Assembly: GCF_900250115.1 (NCBI RefSeq)
Contig: NZ_LT984803.1
Span: forward strand, 3,189,583-3,253,582
Direction: 5' to 3'
DNA from: Cupriavidus taiwanensis
Lineage (GTDB): Bacteria; Pseudomonadota; Gammaproteobacteria; Burkholderiales; Burkholderiaceae
DNA: 64,000 nt
In this document: positions 28,321 to 42,237 of the stretch, piece by piece
Layout: every line of letters starts with the position of its first letter
How positions within the stretch are numbered: position 1 is the stretch's first letter
Made by a program: the position numbers and the translations under genes
The notes under the pieces: generated by a model
Databases searched by the model: none
Told to the model about the DNA's origin: nothing
Seen by the model: the letters and a program-made list of their open reading frames with translations, nothing else

Positions 28321-29289
28321 TCAGCGGAAGCGTACCCCTGGCAGGCCGCCCGGCAGGCCCGGCGGCACCGGCATGCTCTGCCCCTCCGGCTGGGTCTCGC
28401 CCGCGGCGCCGGGCTTGGGCGGCTCGGCGGCAGGGGCTGAAGCGCCATCCGCCGACGGAGCCGGTGCTGGCGACGGAGCCGGTGCTGCCGACGGAGCCGG
28501 TGCCGGTGCCGGTGCCGGTGCCGGCGTCGGTGCCGCACCGGCGTCGGCTGCTGCCGGCGCCGCGCCTTCGGCCTCGGCTTCGTCGTCGCCCCCCGGCGGA
28601 TTGCCGTCGTAGATCAGGTACTGGCGCCGCTGCAGGTAGGAATCACGCAGGAACGAGTACTTGTCCAGCGCCGCCTGCTCCAGCAGGTTGCTGGCCCCCA
28701 GCAGCTGGGCGCGGCCGGCGACGATGCGCACCCCGACCAGCGAATTGCGCAGCGAAACCGGGTAGAAGTACGCCGACGGATCAGCCTGGCGGTCGACCAG
28801 CATGCCGGCGGTGTCGCGGAAGGTGCTCGGCCCGAACAGCGGCAGCACCAGGTACGGACCGGCCGGCACGCCCCACACGCCGAGAGTCTGGCCAAAGTCT
28901 TCCTTGTACTTGGGCAGGCCGGCCGGGGTTGCGATGTCAATCAGGCCGCCGATGCCCAGCACGGTGTTCATGGCCACGCGCATGGTGTCTTCGGCCGCGC
29001 GCGTCGGCTTGCCCTGCAGCAGGTTGTTCACCGCCGAATAGACATCGCTGACATTGGAGAAGAAGTTCTCCACCGCGCGCTGCACCGGCGTGGGCGTGTA
29101 GTCGGCATAGAGCTCGGCCACCGGGCGCAGGATGCCCTTGTCGAAGTCCTCGTTGATCTTGGAGACTTCGCGATTGAACGGCTCCAGCGGGTCTTTCGGG
29201 TTGGCAGTCGGCCCGGTGGCGCAACCGGCAAGCGCCGCCGCGGCGGCGGCCGTGGCCAGGATGGACCGGAGCGGGCGGGCGGGGCTCAC
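28321..29289 (-). CDS. mlaA: Outer-membrane lipoprotein MlaA (VacJ) with long Ala/Pro tail
   Basis: A 322-residue MlaA, removing mislocalised phospholipids from the outer leaflet. Signal and lipobox LAGC at about residues 20-23. The VacJ core runs to about residue 235 (DPLEPFNREVSKINEDFDKGILRP, NFFSNVSDVYSAVNNLLQGK, DFGQTLGVWGVPAGPYLVLPLFGPSTFRDTAG). A roughly 85-residue Ala/Pro-rich tail follows, encoded partly by an 18-bp and 6-bp tandem repeat; it is absent from E. coli MlaA. GTG start overlapping the mlaD stop by four bases (GTGA). In E. coli mlaA is separate; here it is inside the operon. Confidence 0.94.
   Translation of the reverse strand: MSPARPLRSILATAAAAAALAGCATGPTANPKDPLEPFNREVSKINEDFDKGILRPVAELYADYTPTPVQRAVENFFSNVSDVYSAVNNLLQGKPTRAAEDTMRVAMNTVLGIGGLIDIATPAGLPKYKEDFGQTLGVWGVPAGPYLVLPLFGPSTFRDTAGMLVDRQADPSAYFYPVSLRNSLVGVRIVAGRAQLLGASNLLEQAALDKYSFLRDSYLQRRQYLIYDGNPPGGDDEAEAEGAAPAAADAGAAPTPAPAPAPAPAPSAAPAPSPAPAPSADGASAPAAEPPKPGAAGETQPEGQSMPVPPGLPGGLPGVRFR
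28451..28534. repeat. Tandem repeats (18 bp then 6 bp) in the mlaA tail
   Basis: Three tandem 18-bp units of the type GCCGACGGAGCCGGTGCT (28451-28504), the copies differing by single bases, run into several GGTGCC hexamers to about 28534. Both unit lengths are multiples of three, so length changes keep frame and alter only the Ala/Pro tail. Confidence 0.85.
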
Positions 29290-29798
29290 TTGAGATCTCC
29301 AGCCGGGGCCGGCGCACTGGCACCGGTGGACGAGCCGCCGCCGGCATCGGCGGCCTTGTTGTACAGGAACTGCCCGATCAGGTTTTCGAGCACCACGGCA
29401 GACTGCGTCATGGTGATGCGCGCGCCGTTGGCCAGCATGGCGGTGTCGCCGCCGGCTTCCAGGCCGATGTACTGCTCGCCCAGCAGGCCCGAGGTCAGGA
29501 TCTTGGCCGAGGTGTCCTTCGGAAACTGATAGCGCGTCTCCAGGCTCATCTCCACGGTGGCCTGGTAGGTCTTGTCGTCGAAGCGAATCGCCGCGACCCG
29601 CCCGACCACCACGCCCGCGCTCTTGACCGGCGCGCGCGGCTTGAGCCCGCCGATGTTGTCGAAGCGGGCCTGCACGCTATAGGTGTCCTGGAAGCTGAAG
29701 GCGCTCATGTTTCCCGCCTTGAGGGCCAGGAAGAGCAAGGCGACGAAGCCTGCCACCACAAACAGCCCCACCCAGAAATCGAGTGTGTTCTTTTTCAT
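29286..29798 (-). CDS. mlaD: Phospholipid transport MCE-domain protein MlaD
   Basis: A 170-residue inner-membrane-anchored MCE protein forming a hexameric ring that passes lipids to MlaFE. N-terminal membrane helix (FWVGLFVVAGFVALLFLALKA, about residues 6-28) and MCE domain about 38-115 (YSVQARFDNIGGLKPRAPVKSAGVVVGRV, LLGEQYIGLEAGG). ATG at 29798; an upstream TTG at 29816 is less likely. The C-terminal Ala/Gly tail is family-typical. Confidence 0.95.
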   Translation of the reverse strand: MKKNTLDFWVGLFVVAGFVALLFLALKAGNMSAFSFQDTYSVQARFDNIGGLKPRAPVKSAGVVVGRVAAIRFDDKTYQATVEMSLETRYQFPKDTSAKILTSGLLGEQYIGLEAGGDTAMLANGARITMTQSAVVLENLIGQFLYNKAADAGGGSSTGASAPAPAGDLK

Positions 29799-29891
29799 TG
29801 GAATCTCTTTCTTCAACCCCGTAGTGTCTGTCGCTGCCTAGTTGGCGCTGCGTGTTGTCGTACTTCCTGCATGGTCGTCACGGGGGCCGCC

Positions 29892-30683
29892 TCAGTTGCT
29901 GAACATCAGCGCCGTCAGCAGGAAATCCAGCCCCAGCACCGCCAGCGACGCGATCACCACGGTGCGGGTGGTCGCGCGCGAGACGCCTTCCGGCGTGGGC
30001 TTGGCCTCGAACCCCTGGTACAGCGCAATGAACGTCACCGCGATGCCAAAGATAAAGCTCTTGATGACGCCATTGAGCACGTCGGCGCGCACATCGACGC
30101 CACCCTGCATCTGCGACCAGAAGGCGCCGGCGTCGACGCCGATCAGTTGCACCCCGACCACGTAGCCGCCCAGGATGCCCACCGCGCTGAAGATCGCGGC
30201 CAGTACCGGCATGGCGATCACGCCCGCCCAGAAGCGCGGCGCCACCACGCGCTGCAGCGGGTTCACCGCCATCATTTCCATGGCGGTAAGCTGCTCGCCC
30301 GCTTTCATCAGGCCGATCTCGGCGGTCAGCGAAGTGCCGGCGCGGCCGGCGAACAGCAGCGCGGTCACCACCGGGCCCAGCTCGCGCACCAGTGACAGCG
30401 CCACCAGCAGCCCCAGCGCCTGCTCGGAGCCGTAGCGGTTGAGCGTGTAGTAGCCCTGCAGGCCCAGCACGAAGCCGACGAACAGGCCCGACACCGCGAT
30501 GATCACCAGCGACAGGTTGCCGACGAAGAAGACCTGGTCGGTCACCAGCCGGAAGCGGCGCAGCAGTGCCGGCGACAGTGCCAGCACGGCCAGGAACATG
30601 CGCGTGGCGTGGCCCAGCCCGGAAATGCTGCGGCGCACGGCCGCGCCGATGGCGCTGAAGAAGTCCGTCAGGAAGCCGGTCAT
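29892..30683 (-). CDS. mlaE: Phospholipid ABC transporter permease MlaE
   Basis: A 263-residue polytopic permease of the MlaE family with about five membrane helices. Marks: VIIAVSGLFVGFVLGLQGYYTLNRYGSEQALG, LARELGPV-type segment LVRELGPVVTALLFAGRAGTSLTAEIGLMKAGEQLTAMEMM, and the C-terminal GFEAKPTPEGVSRATTRTVV. Its ATG overlaps the mlaF stop by four bases. It lies 93 bp upstream of mlaD. Confidence 0.96.
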   Translation of the reverse strand: MTGFLTDFFSAIGAAVRRSISGLGHATRMFLAVLALSPALLRRFRLVTDQVFFVGNLSLVIIAVSGLFVGFVLGLQGYYTLNRYGSEQALGLLVALSLVRELGPVVTALLFAGRAGTSLTAEIGLMKAGEQLTAMEMMAVNPLQRVVAPRFWAGVIAMPVLAAIFSAVGILGGYVVGVQLIGVDAGAFWSQMQGGVDVRADVLNGVIKSFIFGIAVTFIALYQGFEAKPTPEGVSRATTRTVVIASLAVLGLDFLLTALMFSN

Positions 30684-31498
30684 CGCCCCTCTCCGACGAA
30701 ATCCTCGGTCAGCGACGGTCCGGCATAGTGGAACGGCACCGGGCCGTCAGCCTCGGCGTGGACGAACTGATGCACGAACGGATCGGTGGAGGCGCGCAGG
30801 GCCTCGGGCGTGCCTTCGGCGGCGATGCGCCCGTCGGCAATGAAATAGACGTAGTCGGCGATCTGGAAGGTCTCGTGCACGTCGTGCGAGACGATGATGG
30901 TGGTGGCGCCGAGCGCGTCGTTGAGGCTGCGGATCAGCCGCGCGGTCAGGCCCAGCGAGATCGGATCCAGGCCGGCGAAAGGCTCGTCATACATCAGCAG
31001 CGCCGGATCCAGCGCGATCGCGCGCGCCAGCGCCACGCGCCGCGCCATGCCGCCGGAGATCTGCGACGGCATCAGGTCGCGCGCGCCGCGCAGCCCGACC
31101 GCGTTGAGCTTCATCAGCACCAGGTCGCGGATCATCGACTCGGGCAGGTCGGTGTGCTCGCGCAGCGGGAAGGCCACGTTGTCGAACACCGACAGGTCGG
31201 TAAACAGCGCGCCGAACTGGAACAGCATGCCCATCTGCCGGCGCACGGCGTACAGGCCGGCGCCGTCGAGCCGGTGGATGTCCGTGCCGGCAAAGCGCAC
31301 CGCGCCCGACTGCGGCCGCACCTGGCCGCCGATCAGCCGCAGCACCGTGGTCTTGCCGCAACCCGAACCGCCCATCACCGCGATCACCTTCCCGCGCGGG
31401 AATTGCATGGTCAGGCCGGACAGGATCGGCTTGCCGTGGTCCGCGTAGGCGAAATCCACCGCAGTCAGTTCGACAAGGTTTTGAGGAGAATCGGTCAC
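30680..31498 (-). CDS. mlaF: Phospholipid ABC transporter ATPase MlaF
   Basis: A 272-residue ATPase: Walker A GGSGCGKTT, Q-loop MLFQFGALFTDLSVFDNVAFPLREH, signature ISGGMARRVALARA, Walker B LLMYDEPFAGLDPIS and switch IVSHDVHETFQIAD. GTG start at 31498 (no in-frame ATG before the Walker A). First gene of the 18.6-kb minus-strand cluster; a TATAAT box lies 26-33 bp upstream. Confidence 0.95.
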   Translation of the reverse strand: MTDSPQNLVELTAVDFAYADHGKPILSGLTMQFPRGKVIAVMGGSGCGKTTVLRLIGGQVRPQSGAVRFAGTDIHRLDGAGLYAVRRQMGMLFQFGALFTDLSVFDNVAFPLREHTDLPESMIRDLVLMKLNAVGLRGARDLMPSQISGGMARRVALARAIALDPALLMYDEPFAGLDPISLGLTARLIRSLNDALGATTIIVSHDVHETFQIADYVYFIADGRIAAEGTPEALRASTDPFVHQFVHAEADGPVPFHYAGPSLTEDFVGEGR

Positions 31499-31524
31499 GT
31501 GGGCACCGGTCAGGACAGGGGCGC

Positions 31525-31530
31525 ATTATA
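31525..31530 (-). promoter_or_regulatory. Likely -10 box of the mla-ibaG-murA-his cluster
   Basis: A perfect TATAAT on the minus strand in a GC-rich background; the start site would be near 31518, leaving about 20 nt before the mlaF GTG. No good -35 box is visible at 17 bp (CAGCAG). Confidence 0.5.
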
Positions 31531-31675
31531 AGGTGTACTACCTAGCCCTGCTGGCACCGTGTGCCTCGCGCCACATGAAACGATCCTGTTGCGCCTCAGA
31601 ATTCTCCTGGACGTCCGGCTATCTGGCCGATTTCCGCTGGAAGGCCAGTAATCTCCCACCCGGCCGCAGTGCGGC

Positions 31676-32767
31676 TCAGGGCTCCTGCGCGATCGGCACG
31701 TCCTTCAGGATGACCTGCCACTGGATCGATTCCGAGCGGATTGCGGTGGCAAACGCCTCTGGCGAGTCGCGCAGCGGCGTCAGGCCGGCGGCCTGCAGGC
31801 GCGAGCGCACCTCGCGCTCCGACATCACGTCGTCCAGTTCCCCGGCCAGTCGCGCCACGATCGCGCGCGGCGTCCTGGCGGGCGCCATCACGCCAAACCA
31901 GGCCGCCGCGGCGTAGCCGTCCTGCCCGGATTCCTGCAGCGTCGGCACCAGCGGTGCCAGTTGCGACCGCGCCACGCCGGTCACGCCGACCAGCCGCAGT
32001 CCGCCGCTCTTGACCTGGCTCTGGACCGCCGCGAACGAACAGAAGCAGGCGCTGATCCGGCCGGCCAGCATCTCCTGCACCACCGCGGCCTCGCCCTTGC
32101 CGGTGACCAGCGGCACGCCGCCGCGCAGGCCGCGCACCGCGTATTCGGCGTACAGGTGCGAAGGGCTGCCGGGCTGGCCGTAGCCGTAGCTGTAGGAACC
32201 GGGACTCGACCTGACCGCGGTCATCCATTGCTCCGGGGTGCGCATCGGCAGCCGGGCATCGATTACCAGGAACAGCGGCGTGGTGGCGACACGCGCCACC
32301 GGCGTCAAATCGCGCACGACGTCGTAGGGCACCGGCTCCAGCCCCGGCTGGATCAGCATGTTGGCCTGGTGGAACAGCAGCGTATGGCCGTCGGAGCTGG
32401 CCTTGGCGACGACATCGCCAGCGATGGTGCCGGCGCTGCCAGGACGGTTGTCGACCTCGACCGGCACGCCGAGCCTGGCCGACAGGCGCTCGGCCAGCAT
32501 CCGCGCCACGGCGTCGGCGACACCGCCGGCAGGGAACGGCACGATCAACCGCATCGGGCGGTCAGGGAACGTCATGCTGCGCGCCAGCGGCTGGCTGCCG
32601 GCATGCGCGGGCCTGGCCGGCACGGCGAACGCCAGCGTGGCGCAGCCCAGCGCGTACAGGCACAGCACGGGCGGGAGCCAGCGCCGGGCGGCGGCGACCG
32701 CGGGCAGGCGCGGCGCGAACTTCGCTTTACCTCGCCAAAGCCGCGACAACTTGCGCACTTCGGACAT
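31676..32767 (-). CDS. Bug/TctC-family tripartite tricarboxylate transporter binding protein
   Basis: A 363-residue periplasmic solute-binding protein of the large Burkholderiales Bug family. Marks: RPMRLIVPFPAGGVADAVARMLAERL, VEVDNRPGSAGTIAGDVVAKASSDGHTLLF and SYSYGYGQPGSPSHLYAE. GGAGG seven bases before the ATG at 32767 fixes the start, so the N-terminus has about 30 basic residues before the hydrophobic signal (LPPVLCLYALGCATLAFAVPARPAHA). That makes it about 40 residues longer than usual. No tctA/tctB membrane components are adjacent, as for most Bug proteins. Ligand unknown, likely a carboxylate. Confidence 0.9.
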   Translation of the reverse strand: MSEVRKLSRLWRGKAKFAPRLPAVAAARRWLPPVLCLYALGCATLAFAVPARPAHAGSQPLARSMTFPDRPMRLIVPFPAGGVADAVARMLAERLSARLGVPVEVDNRPGSAGTIAGDVVAKASSDGHTLLFHQANMLIQPGLEPVPYDVVRDLTPVARVATTPLFLVIDARLPMRTPEQWMTAVRSSPGSYSYGYGQPGSPSHLYAEYAVRGLRGGVPLVTGKGEAAVVQEMLAGRISACFCSFAAVQSQVKSGGLRLVGVTGVARSQLAPLVPTLQESGQDGYAAAAWFGVMAPARTPRAIVARLAGELDDVMSEREVRSRLQAAGLTPLRDSPEAFATAIRSESIQWQVILKDVPIAQEP

Positions 32768-32977
32768 CGATTTCCTCCGACCCGTCTCCTGAGGAGGCGG
32801 CAAACTGGTTCTGGGGAAAAAGGATTGACGAGGCAGTTTCCGTTAATTGTTTTTGAAAATTGTAAGGACAATGCCCGGGCCGCCACAGGCACGTAAACCA
32901 TAGCCGGGAGAACCCTGAAAGCCTTGCTGGGCCTTGCCAAATGCGCCCTCGCGGAAGGCCCGGGCGGGGCCCGCGGC

Positions 32978-32983
32978 TATAAT
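32978..32983 (+). promoter_or_regulatory. TATAAT box six bases before the acetyltransferase ATG
   Basis: A perfect -10 hexamer ending seven bases before the ATG at 32990 would place transcription start at or within a base or two of the start codon, implying a leaderless mRNA. No Shine-Dalgarno sequence is present. No -35 box is recognisable. Confidence 0.45.
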
Positions 32984-32989
32984 CCGCCG

Positions 32990-33529
32990 ATGACGAAATT
33001 CACCGTGCGGCCCATGGTCTGGTCCGACCTGCCGGCCGTGCTGGCGGTGCAGGCCAGCTGCTATCCCGAGGGCCTGCTGGAAAGCCAGGCGGCCCTGGCC
33101 AGCCGGCTGGCGCTGTCGCCGGCCACCTGCTGGGTCGCGCACGAGCCCGCGCAGCGCGGCACACTTGCCGCCTACCTGTTCGCCCACGCCTGGCCCGAAG
33201 ACAGCCTGCCGCCGCTGGACGGCCTGCTCGACGATGGCTGGCGCCAGCACGCCGCCCCGGACACCCTGACCTGGTTCGTGCACGACATGGCCGTGGCCCC
33301 GGCCGGCCGCGGCGCAGGGCTGGCGCCGCGCCTGTACGCGGCGGCGCAGGCGGCGGCGCACGGCGCCGGGCTGCGCCGCTCGCGGCTGATCGCGGTGCAA
33401 TCCGCGGCGTCGTGGTGGCGCAGGCTCGGCTACGCCCCGCTGCCGGCGCAAATGGCCGCGCGGCATGCCGGCAAACTGGCGGCATACGGCGCCAGCGCGG
33501 TGCTGATGGAGCGAACGCTGGCCGGCTGA
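32990..33529 (+). CDS. GNAT-family N-acetyltransferase
   Basis: A 179-residue GNAT protein. The acetyl-CoA-binding motif A is WFVHDMAVAPAGRGAGLAPRLYAAA (Q/RxxGxG/A variant RGAGLA), followed by a helix and the Y of LGYAPLP. The N-terminal region (FTVRPMVWSDLPAVLAVQASCYPEG) is typical. The substrate cannot be predicted. Start ATG at 32990 chosen because the longer frame passes through a TATAAT promoter. Convergent with gltD, sharing the intervening hairpin. Confidence 0.88.
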   Translation: MTKFTVRPMVWSDLPAVLAVQASCYPEGLLESQAALASRLALSPATCWVAHEPAQRGTLAAYLFAHAWPEDSLPPLDGLLDDGWRQHAAPDTLTWFVHDMAVAPAGRGAGLAPRLYAAAQAAAHGAGLRRSRLIAVQSAASWWRRLGYAPLPAQMAARHAGKLAAYGASAVLMERTLAG

Positions 33530-33546
33530 ACGCCGCCATCGCCCAG

Positions 33547-33580
33547 AAAAAAAACCCGCCGGCTTGCGCCAGGCGGGCTT
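33547..33580 (-). terminator. Rho-independent terminator of gltD
   Basis: Stem CCCGCC/GGCGGG (33555-33560 with 33572-33577) followed on the minus strand by eight T. It lies 24 bp beyond the gltD stop. On the plus strand only CTTCTTGTT follows, so it may work weakly for the acetyltransferase gene as well. Confidence 0.85.
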
Positions 33581-33603
33581 CTTGTTGCGGCGCCGAGGCC
33601 GGA

Positions 33604-35067
<1,464 letters not shown>

Positions 35068-35095
35068 GTTGCGTCCTTGGTCATGCTGCGCGGGA

Positions 35096-35111
35096 CCGGC
35101 GGCTTCGCCGG
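35096..35111. repeat. REP-like GC hairpin between gltB and gltD
   Basis: CCGGCG-GCTT-CGCCGG forms a perfect 6-bp stem with a tetraloop in the gltB-gltD gap. It resembles short extragenic palindromes and could stabilise the upstream gltB message or reduce gltD expression relative to gltB. No T-run follows. Confidence 0.55.
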
Positions 35112-35185
35112 CCCTGCGGTGGGGTCAGTATCTTGTCAGGGCCGCTGCGCTTGCCGCGGCCCATCGCTGCTTGGTTGCGCGCTGC

Positions 35186-39979
<4,794 letters not shown>

Positions 39980-40167
39980 TTGGTCCACGGGCTGAATTCC
40001 GGTGAAGGCTGCGCGAACTGCTGGACTGCCGGAACGGGGACCGCGCGCTTTCTTTAAATCCACCCAAACCGGTGGACCGGCGGGAAGGGAAATGGGGACG
40101 AAGCTGTCTGCGGGCCGCAGCGGCGTACACGAGCGTGACGCGCCGCACAATGACTGTGGGTGGAGCA

Positions 40168-40196
40168 ACTATATGGGAATCGCCTGCGCCTCGCAA
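40168..40196 (-). promoter_or_regulatory. Predicted sigma-70 promoter of gltBD
   Basis: On the minus strand TTGCGA (40191-40196) is separated by 17 bp from TATAGT (40168-40173). This predicts a start near 40161 and a 5' leader of about 180 nt before gltB. The -35 box lies only seven bases from the AT-rich edge of the transposase element. Confidence 0.55.
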
Positions 40197-40200
40197 AAAA

Positions 40201-40275
40201 ATTAAATAGGGTCAGAATATATTAAAACACGCACCCTTTCGGTGAATGGATTAAATGGGGACACATATAATTTAT
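40201..40275. repeat. Left end motifs of the RAYT element (two copies)
   Basis: Two AT-rich copies of one motif read on the plus strand: AAATAGGGTCAGAAT (40204-40218) and AAATGGGGACACAT (40253-40266). Each matches 11 of 14 bases of the motif in inverted orientation at the other side of the gene (41032-41045). Together with the transposase they look like the ends of a mobile or formerly mobile unit. Confidence 0.55.
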
Positions 40276-40991
40276 GAAGCTTTATCCGCATTTTCCTCTC
40301 GGTTTTGCACCTTTTTGGGGCGACCTTTCGGCAGTGGCTGGACGCGCCGCGAGCCGTGCCTCTCCAGCTGCGCGAGAAACGCGTCGCCTCCCAGCGGCCA
40401 GCCGCTATGCGCATGTGCGCGCAAGGTGTCCAGGGTCTTGCCGGACAGGCCTTCGGCGCTCAGCATGCGGTAGTTCGACTGCCGCTCGAACGGGGTATTG
40501 CCCAGTTCCCAGTAGGCTGCGTGGTCGCTGACAAACGGGCTGGCCTCGATGCCGGCGTGATGGCGGTAGCTGCTCCAGCGGTCCGCCTCCGGGGTGCCGA
40601 TCTCCCCGGCGCGCGCAGCGTTGCCCTCGACGTAGAGCATGGCCGGCAGCATCCATTGGGCCGGTTCGAACACGGCGGAGCGGAAGCGCCCCTCCCACAG
40701 CGTGCCGGTGCGTCCTGCCACGCGGTTGAAGTACCGCGCGTAGCGGCGTCCGACCGCCTGCATGGTCAGGCTAAGCGCGTCCTCACTTTTTGGCGTCGCC
40801 ACGAGGTGCACATGATTGGGCCGCAGTGCATAGGCATGAACGGCCAGGTCGTGCTCGCGGGCGGCCATGCGCAGGCAGTCGAGGTAATGCAGGTAGTCGT
40901 CCGCGCCCAGGAACACGGGCTGGCGGTTGTTGCCACGTTGCAACACCAGCGCAGGCAGTCCGGTGGGAGAAAGACGGGGAAGGCGGGCCAT
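40272..40991 (-). CDS. REP-associated tyrosine transposase (RAYT, IS200/IS605-related Y1 family)
   Basis: A 239-residue single-stranded-DNA transposase-like protein. N-terminal LPRLSPTGLPALVLQRGNNRQPVF is the RAYT start signature; the HUH metal motif is His60-Val-His62 in RPNHVHLVATP; RYARYFNRVAGRTGTLWEGRFRS is the following conserved block, and the candidate catalytic Tyr lies in AMLYVEGNAARAGE. The extended C-terminal region with a basic tail (KGRPKK) is typical. RAYTs mobilise or disseminate REP palindromes and usually occur as single chromosomal copies. The frame is intact. Flanked by inverted end motifs at 40204-40266 and 41032-41045. Confidence 0.88.
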   Translation of the reverse strand: MARLPRLSPTGLPALVLQRGNNRQPVFLGADDYLHYLDCLRMAAREHDLAVHAYALRPNHVHLVATPKSEDALSLTMQAVGRRYARYFNRVAGRTGTLWEGRFRSAVFEPAQWMLPAMLYVEGNAARAGEIGTPEADRWSSYRHHAGIEASPFVSDHAAYWELGNTPFERQSNYRMLSAEGLSGKTLDTLRAHAHSGWPLGGDAFLAQLERHGSRRVQPLPKGRPKKVQNREENADKAS

Positions 40992-41031
40992 GACAGGTGG
41001 TGCGGGCTGGGATGTCCCGCATCATAGCCTG

Positions 41032-41045
41032 ATCCGTCCCTATTT
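41032..41045. repeat. Right end motif of the RAYT element
   Basis: On the minus strand AAATAGGGACGGAT, inverted relative to the left copies (11 of 14 identities to each). It begins two bases after the dgt stop codon TGA (41047-41049), so the element abuts dgt exactly. Confidence 0.55.
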
Positions 41046-41046
41046 C

Positions 41047-42189
41047 TCAGGGGGCAGTCCCCTCGCTGACGGCGAAGATGCGGCGATGCTCGCGGATGGC
41101 GTAGCGGTCGGTCATGCCGGCAATGTAATGCGCGATCAGCCGTGGCTGGTCGCCGCCATGGCTGGCCTGGTACTGCGGCGGCAGCAGGCGCGGATCGGAC
41201 ATGAAGGCCTGGAACAGGTCGCCGATGATGCGCTGGGCCTTGGCCGACATCCGCATCACCAGGTAATGCCGGTACAGGTGACGGAACAGGAAGCGCTTGA
41301 GCGCGGCGGCTTCCTCGTGGAGCGGCGCACTGAAGCCGACCAGCGGGCCGGCGGCACGCACCGCGTCGATATTGCGCGGGTTGGCGTCAGCGATATTGCG
41401 GCTGGTGGTTTCGATCAGGTCAACGATCAGCGTGTTGATCATGCGCCGGACCGTTTCGTTGATAGCGCGGCGGCCATTGATGCCCGGGAAGGCCGCGGCC
41501 ACCTCGGCCCGGTGGCGGCCCCACATCGGCACCTCGTCGAGCTGCTCCAGCGTCAGCAGCCCGGACCGCAGGCCATCGTCGATATCGTGGTTGTTGTACG
41601 CGATCTCGTCGGCCAGGTTGGCCAGCTGGGCCTCCAGCGACGGCTGCGTGCCTTCGAGGAAGCGCCGACCCAGCTCGCCCAGCGCCGAGGCATTGACGCG
41701 CGAGCAATGCTTGAGGATGCCCTCGCGCGTCTCGAAGGTCAGGTTCAACCCGTTGAAGCCGCCGTAGCGCTCTTCCAGTTCGTCCACCACCAGCAGGCTC
41801 TGCAGGTTGTGCTCGAAGCCGCCGTGGTTCTTCATGCACTGGTTCAGCGCGTCCTGCCCGGCGTGGCCGAACGGCGTGTGGCCCAGGTCGTGGGCCAGCG
41901 AGATCGCCTCGACCAGGTCCTCGTTCAGGCGCAGGTTGCGCGCGATCGAGCGAGCGATCTGCGCCACCTCGAGGCTGTGGGTCAACCGCGTGCGGAACAG
42001 GTCACCCTCGTGGTTGACGAAGACCTGGGTCTTGTACTCGAGCCGCCGGAACGCCGTGCTGTGGATCACGCGGTCGCGGTCGCGCTGGAACTCGCTGCGC
42101 GACAGCGACGCGGGCTCGGCGTGCACCCGCCCGCGCGTCTGCGCGGAGCGGGCGGCGTAAGGGGCGAGGTGGCTTTCAAAGTCGGTCAT
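41047..42189 (-). CDS. dgt: dGTPase-like HD-domain triphosphohydrolase
   Basis: A 380-residue HD-domain enzyme hydrolysing dNTPs to deoxynucleoside and triphosphate. HD residues: [47 protein letters not shown] and later [19 protein letters not shown]. This is the shorter dGTPase-like class. Its stop codon directly borders the RAYT end motif. It is followed upstream by aroB with a 48-bp gap, so it is probably cotranscribed with aroK-aroB. Confidence 0.93.
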   Translation of the reverse strand: MTDFESHLAPYAARSAQTRGRVHAEPASLSRSEFQRDRDRVIHSTAFRRLEYKTQVFVNHEGDLFRTRLTHSLEVAQIARSIARNLRLNEDLVEAISLAHDLGHTPFGHAGQDALNQCMKNHGGFEHNLQSLLVVDELEERYGGFNGLNLTFETREGILKHCSRVNASALGELGRRFLEGTQPSLEAQLANLADEIAYNNHDIDDGLRSGLLTLEQLDEVPMWGRHRAEVAAAFPGINGRRAINETVRRMINTLIVDLIETTSRNIADANPRNIDAVRAAGPLVGFSAPLHEEAAALKRFLFRHLYRHYLVMRMSAKAQRIIGDLFQAFMSDPRLLPPQYQASHGGDQPRLIAHYIAGMTDRYAIREHRRIFAVSEGTAP

Positions 42190-42237
42190 GCGGCGCGTCC
42201 GGTGGCTGGGTCGGGATGGCGAGGCATAACCGATCGG

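Noticed and set aside
39980..40167. Possible riboswitch or leader-peptide attenuator in the long gltB leader
   Set aside because: No recognisable glutamine-type or other aptamer, no terminator hairpin with T-run, and no convincing small frame.
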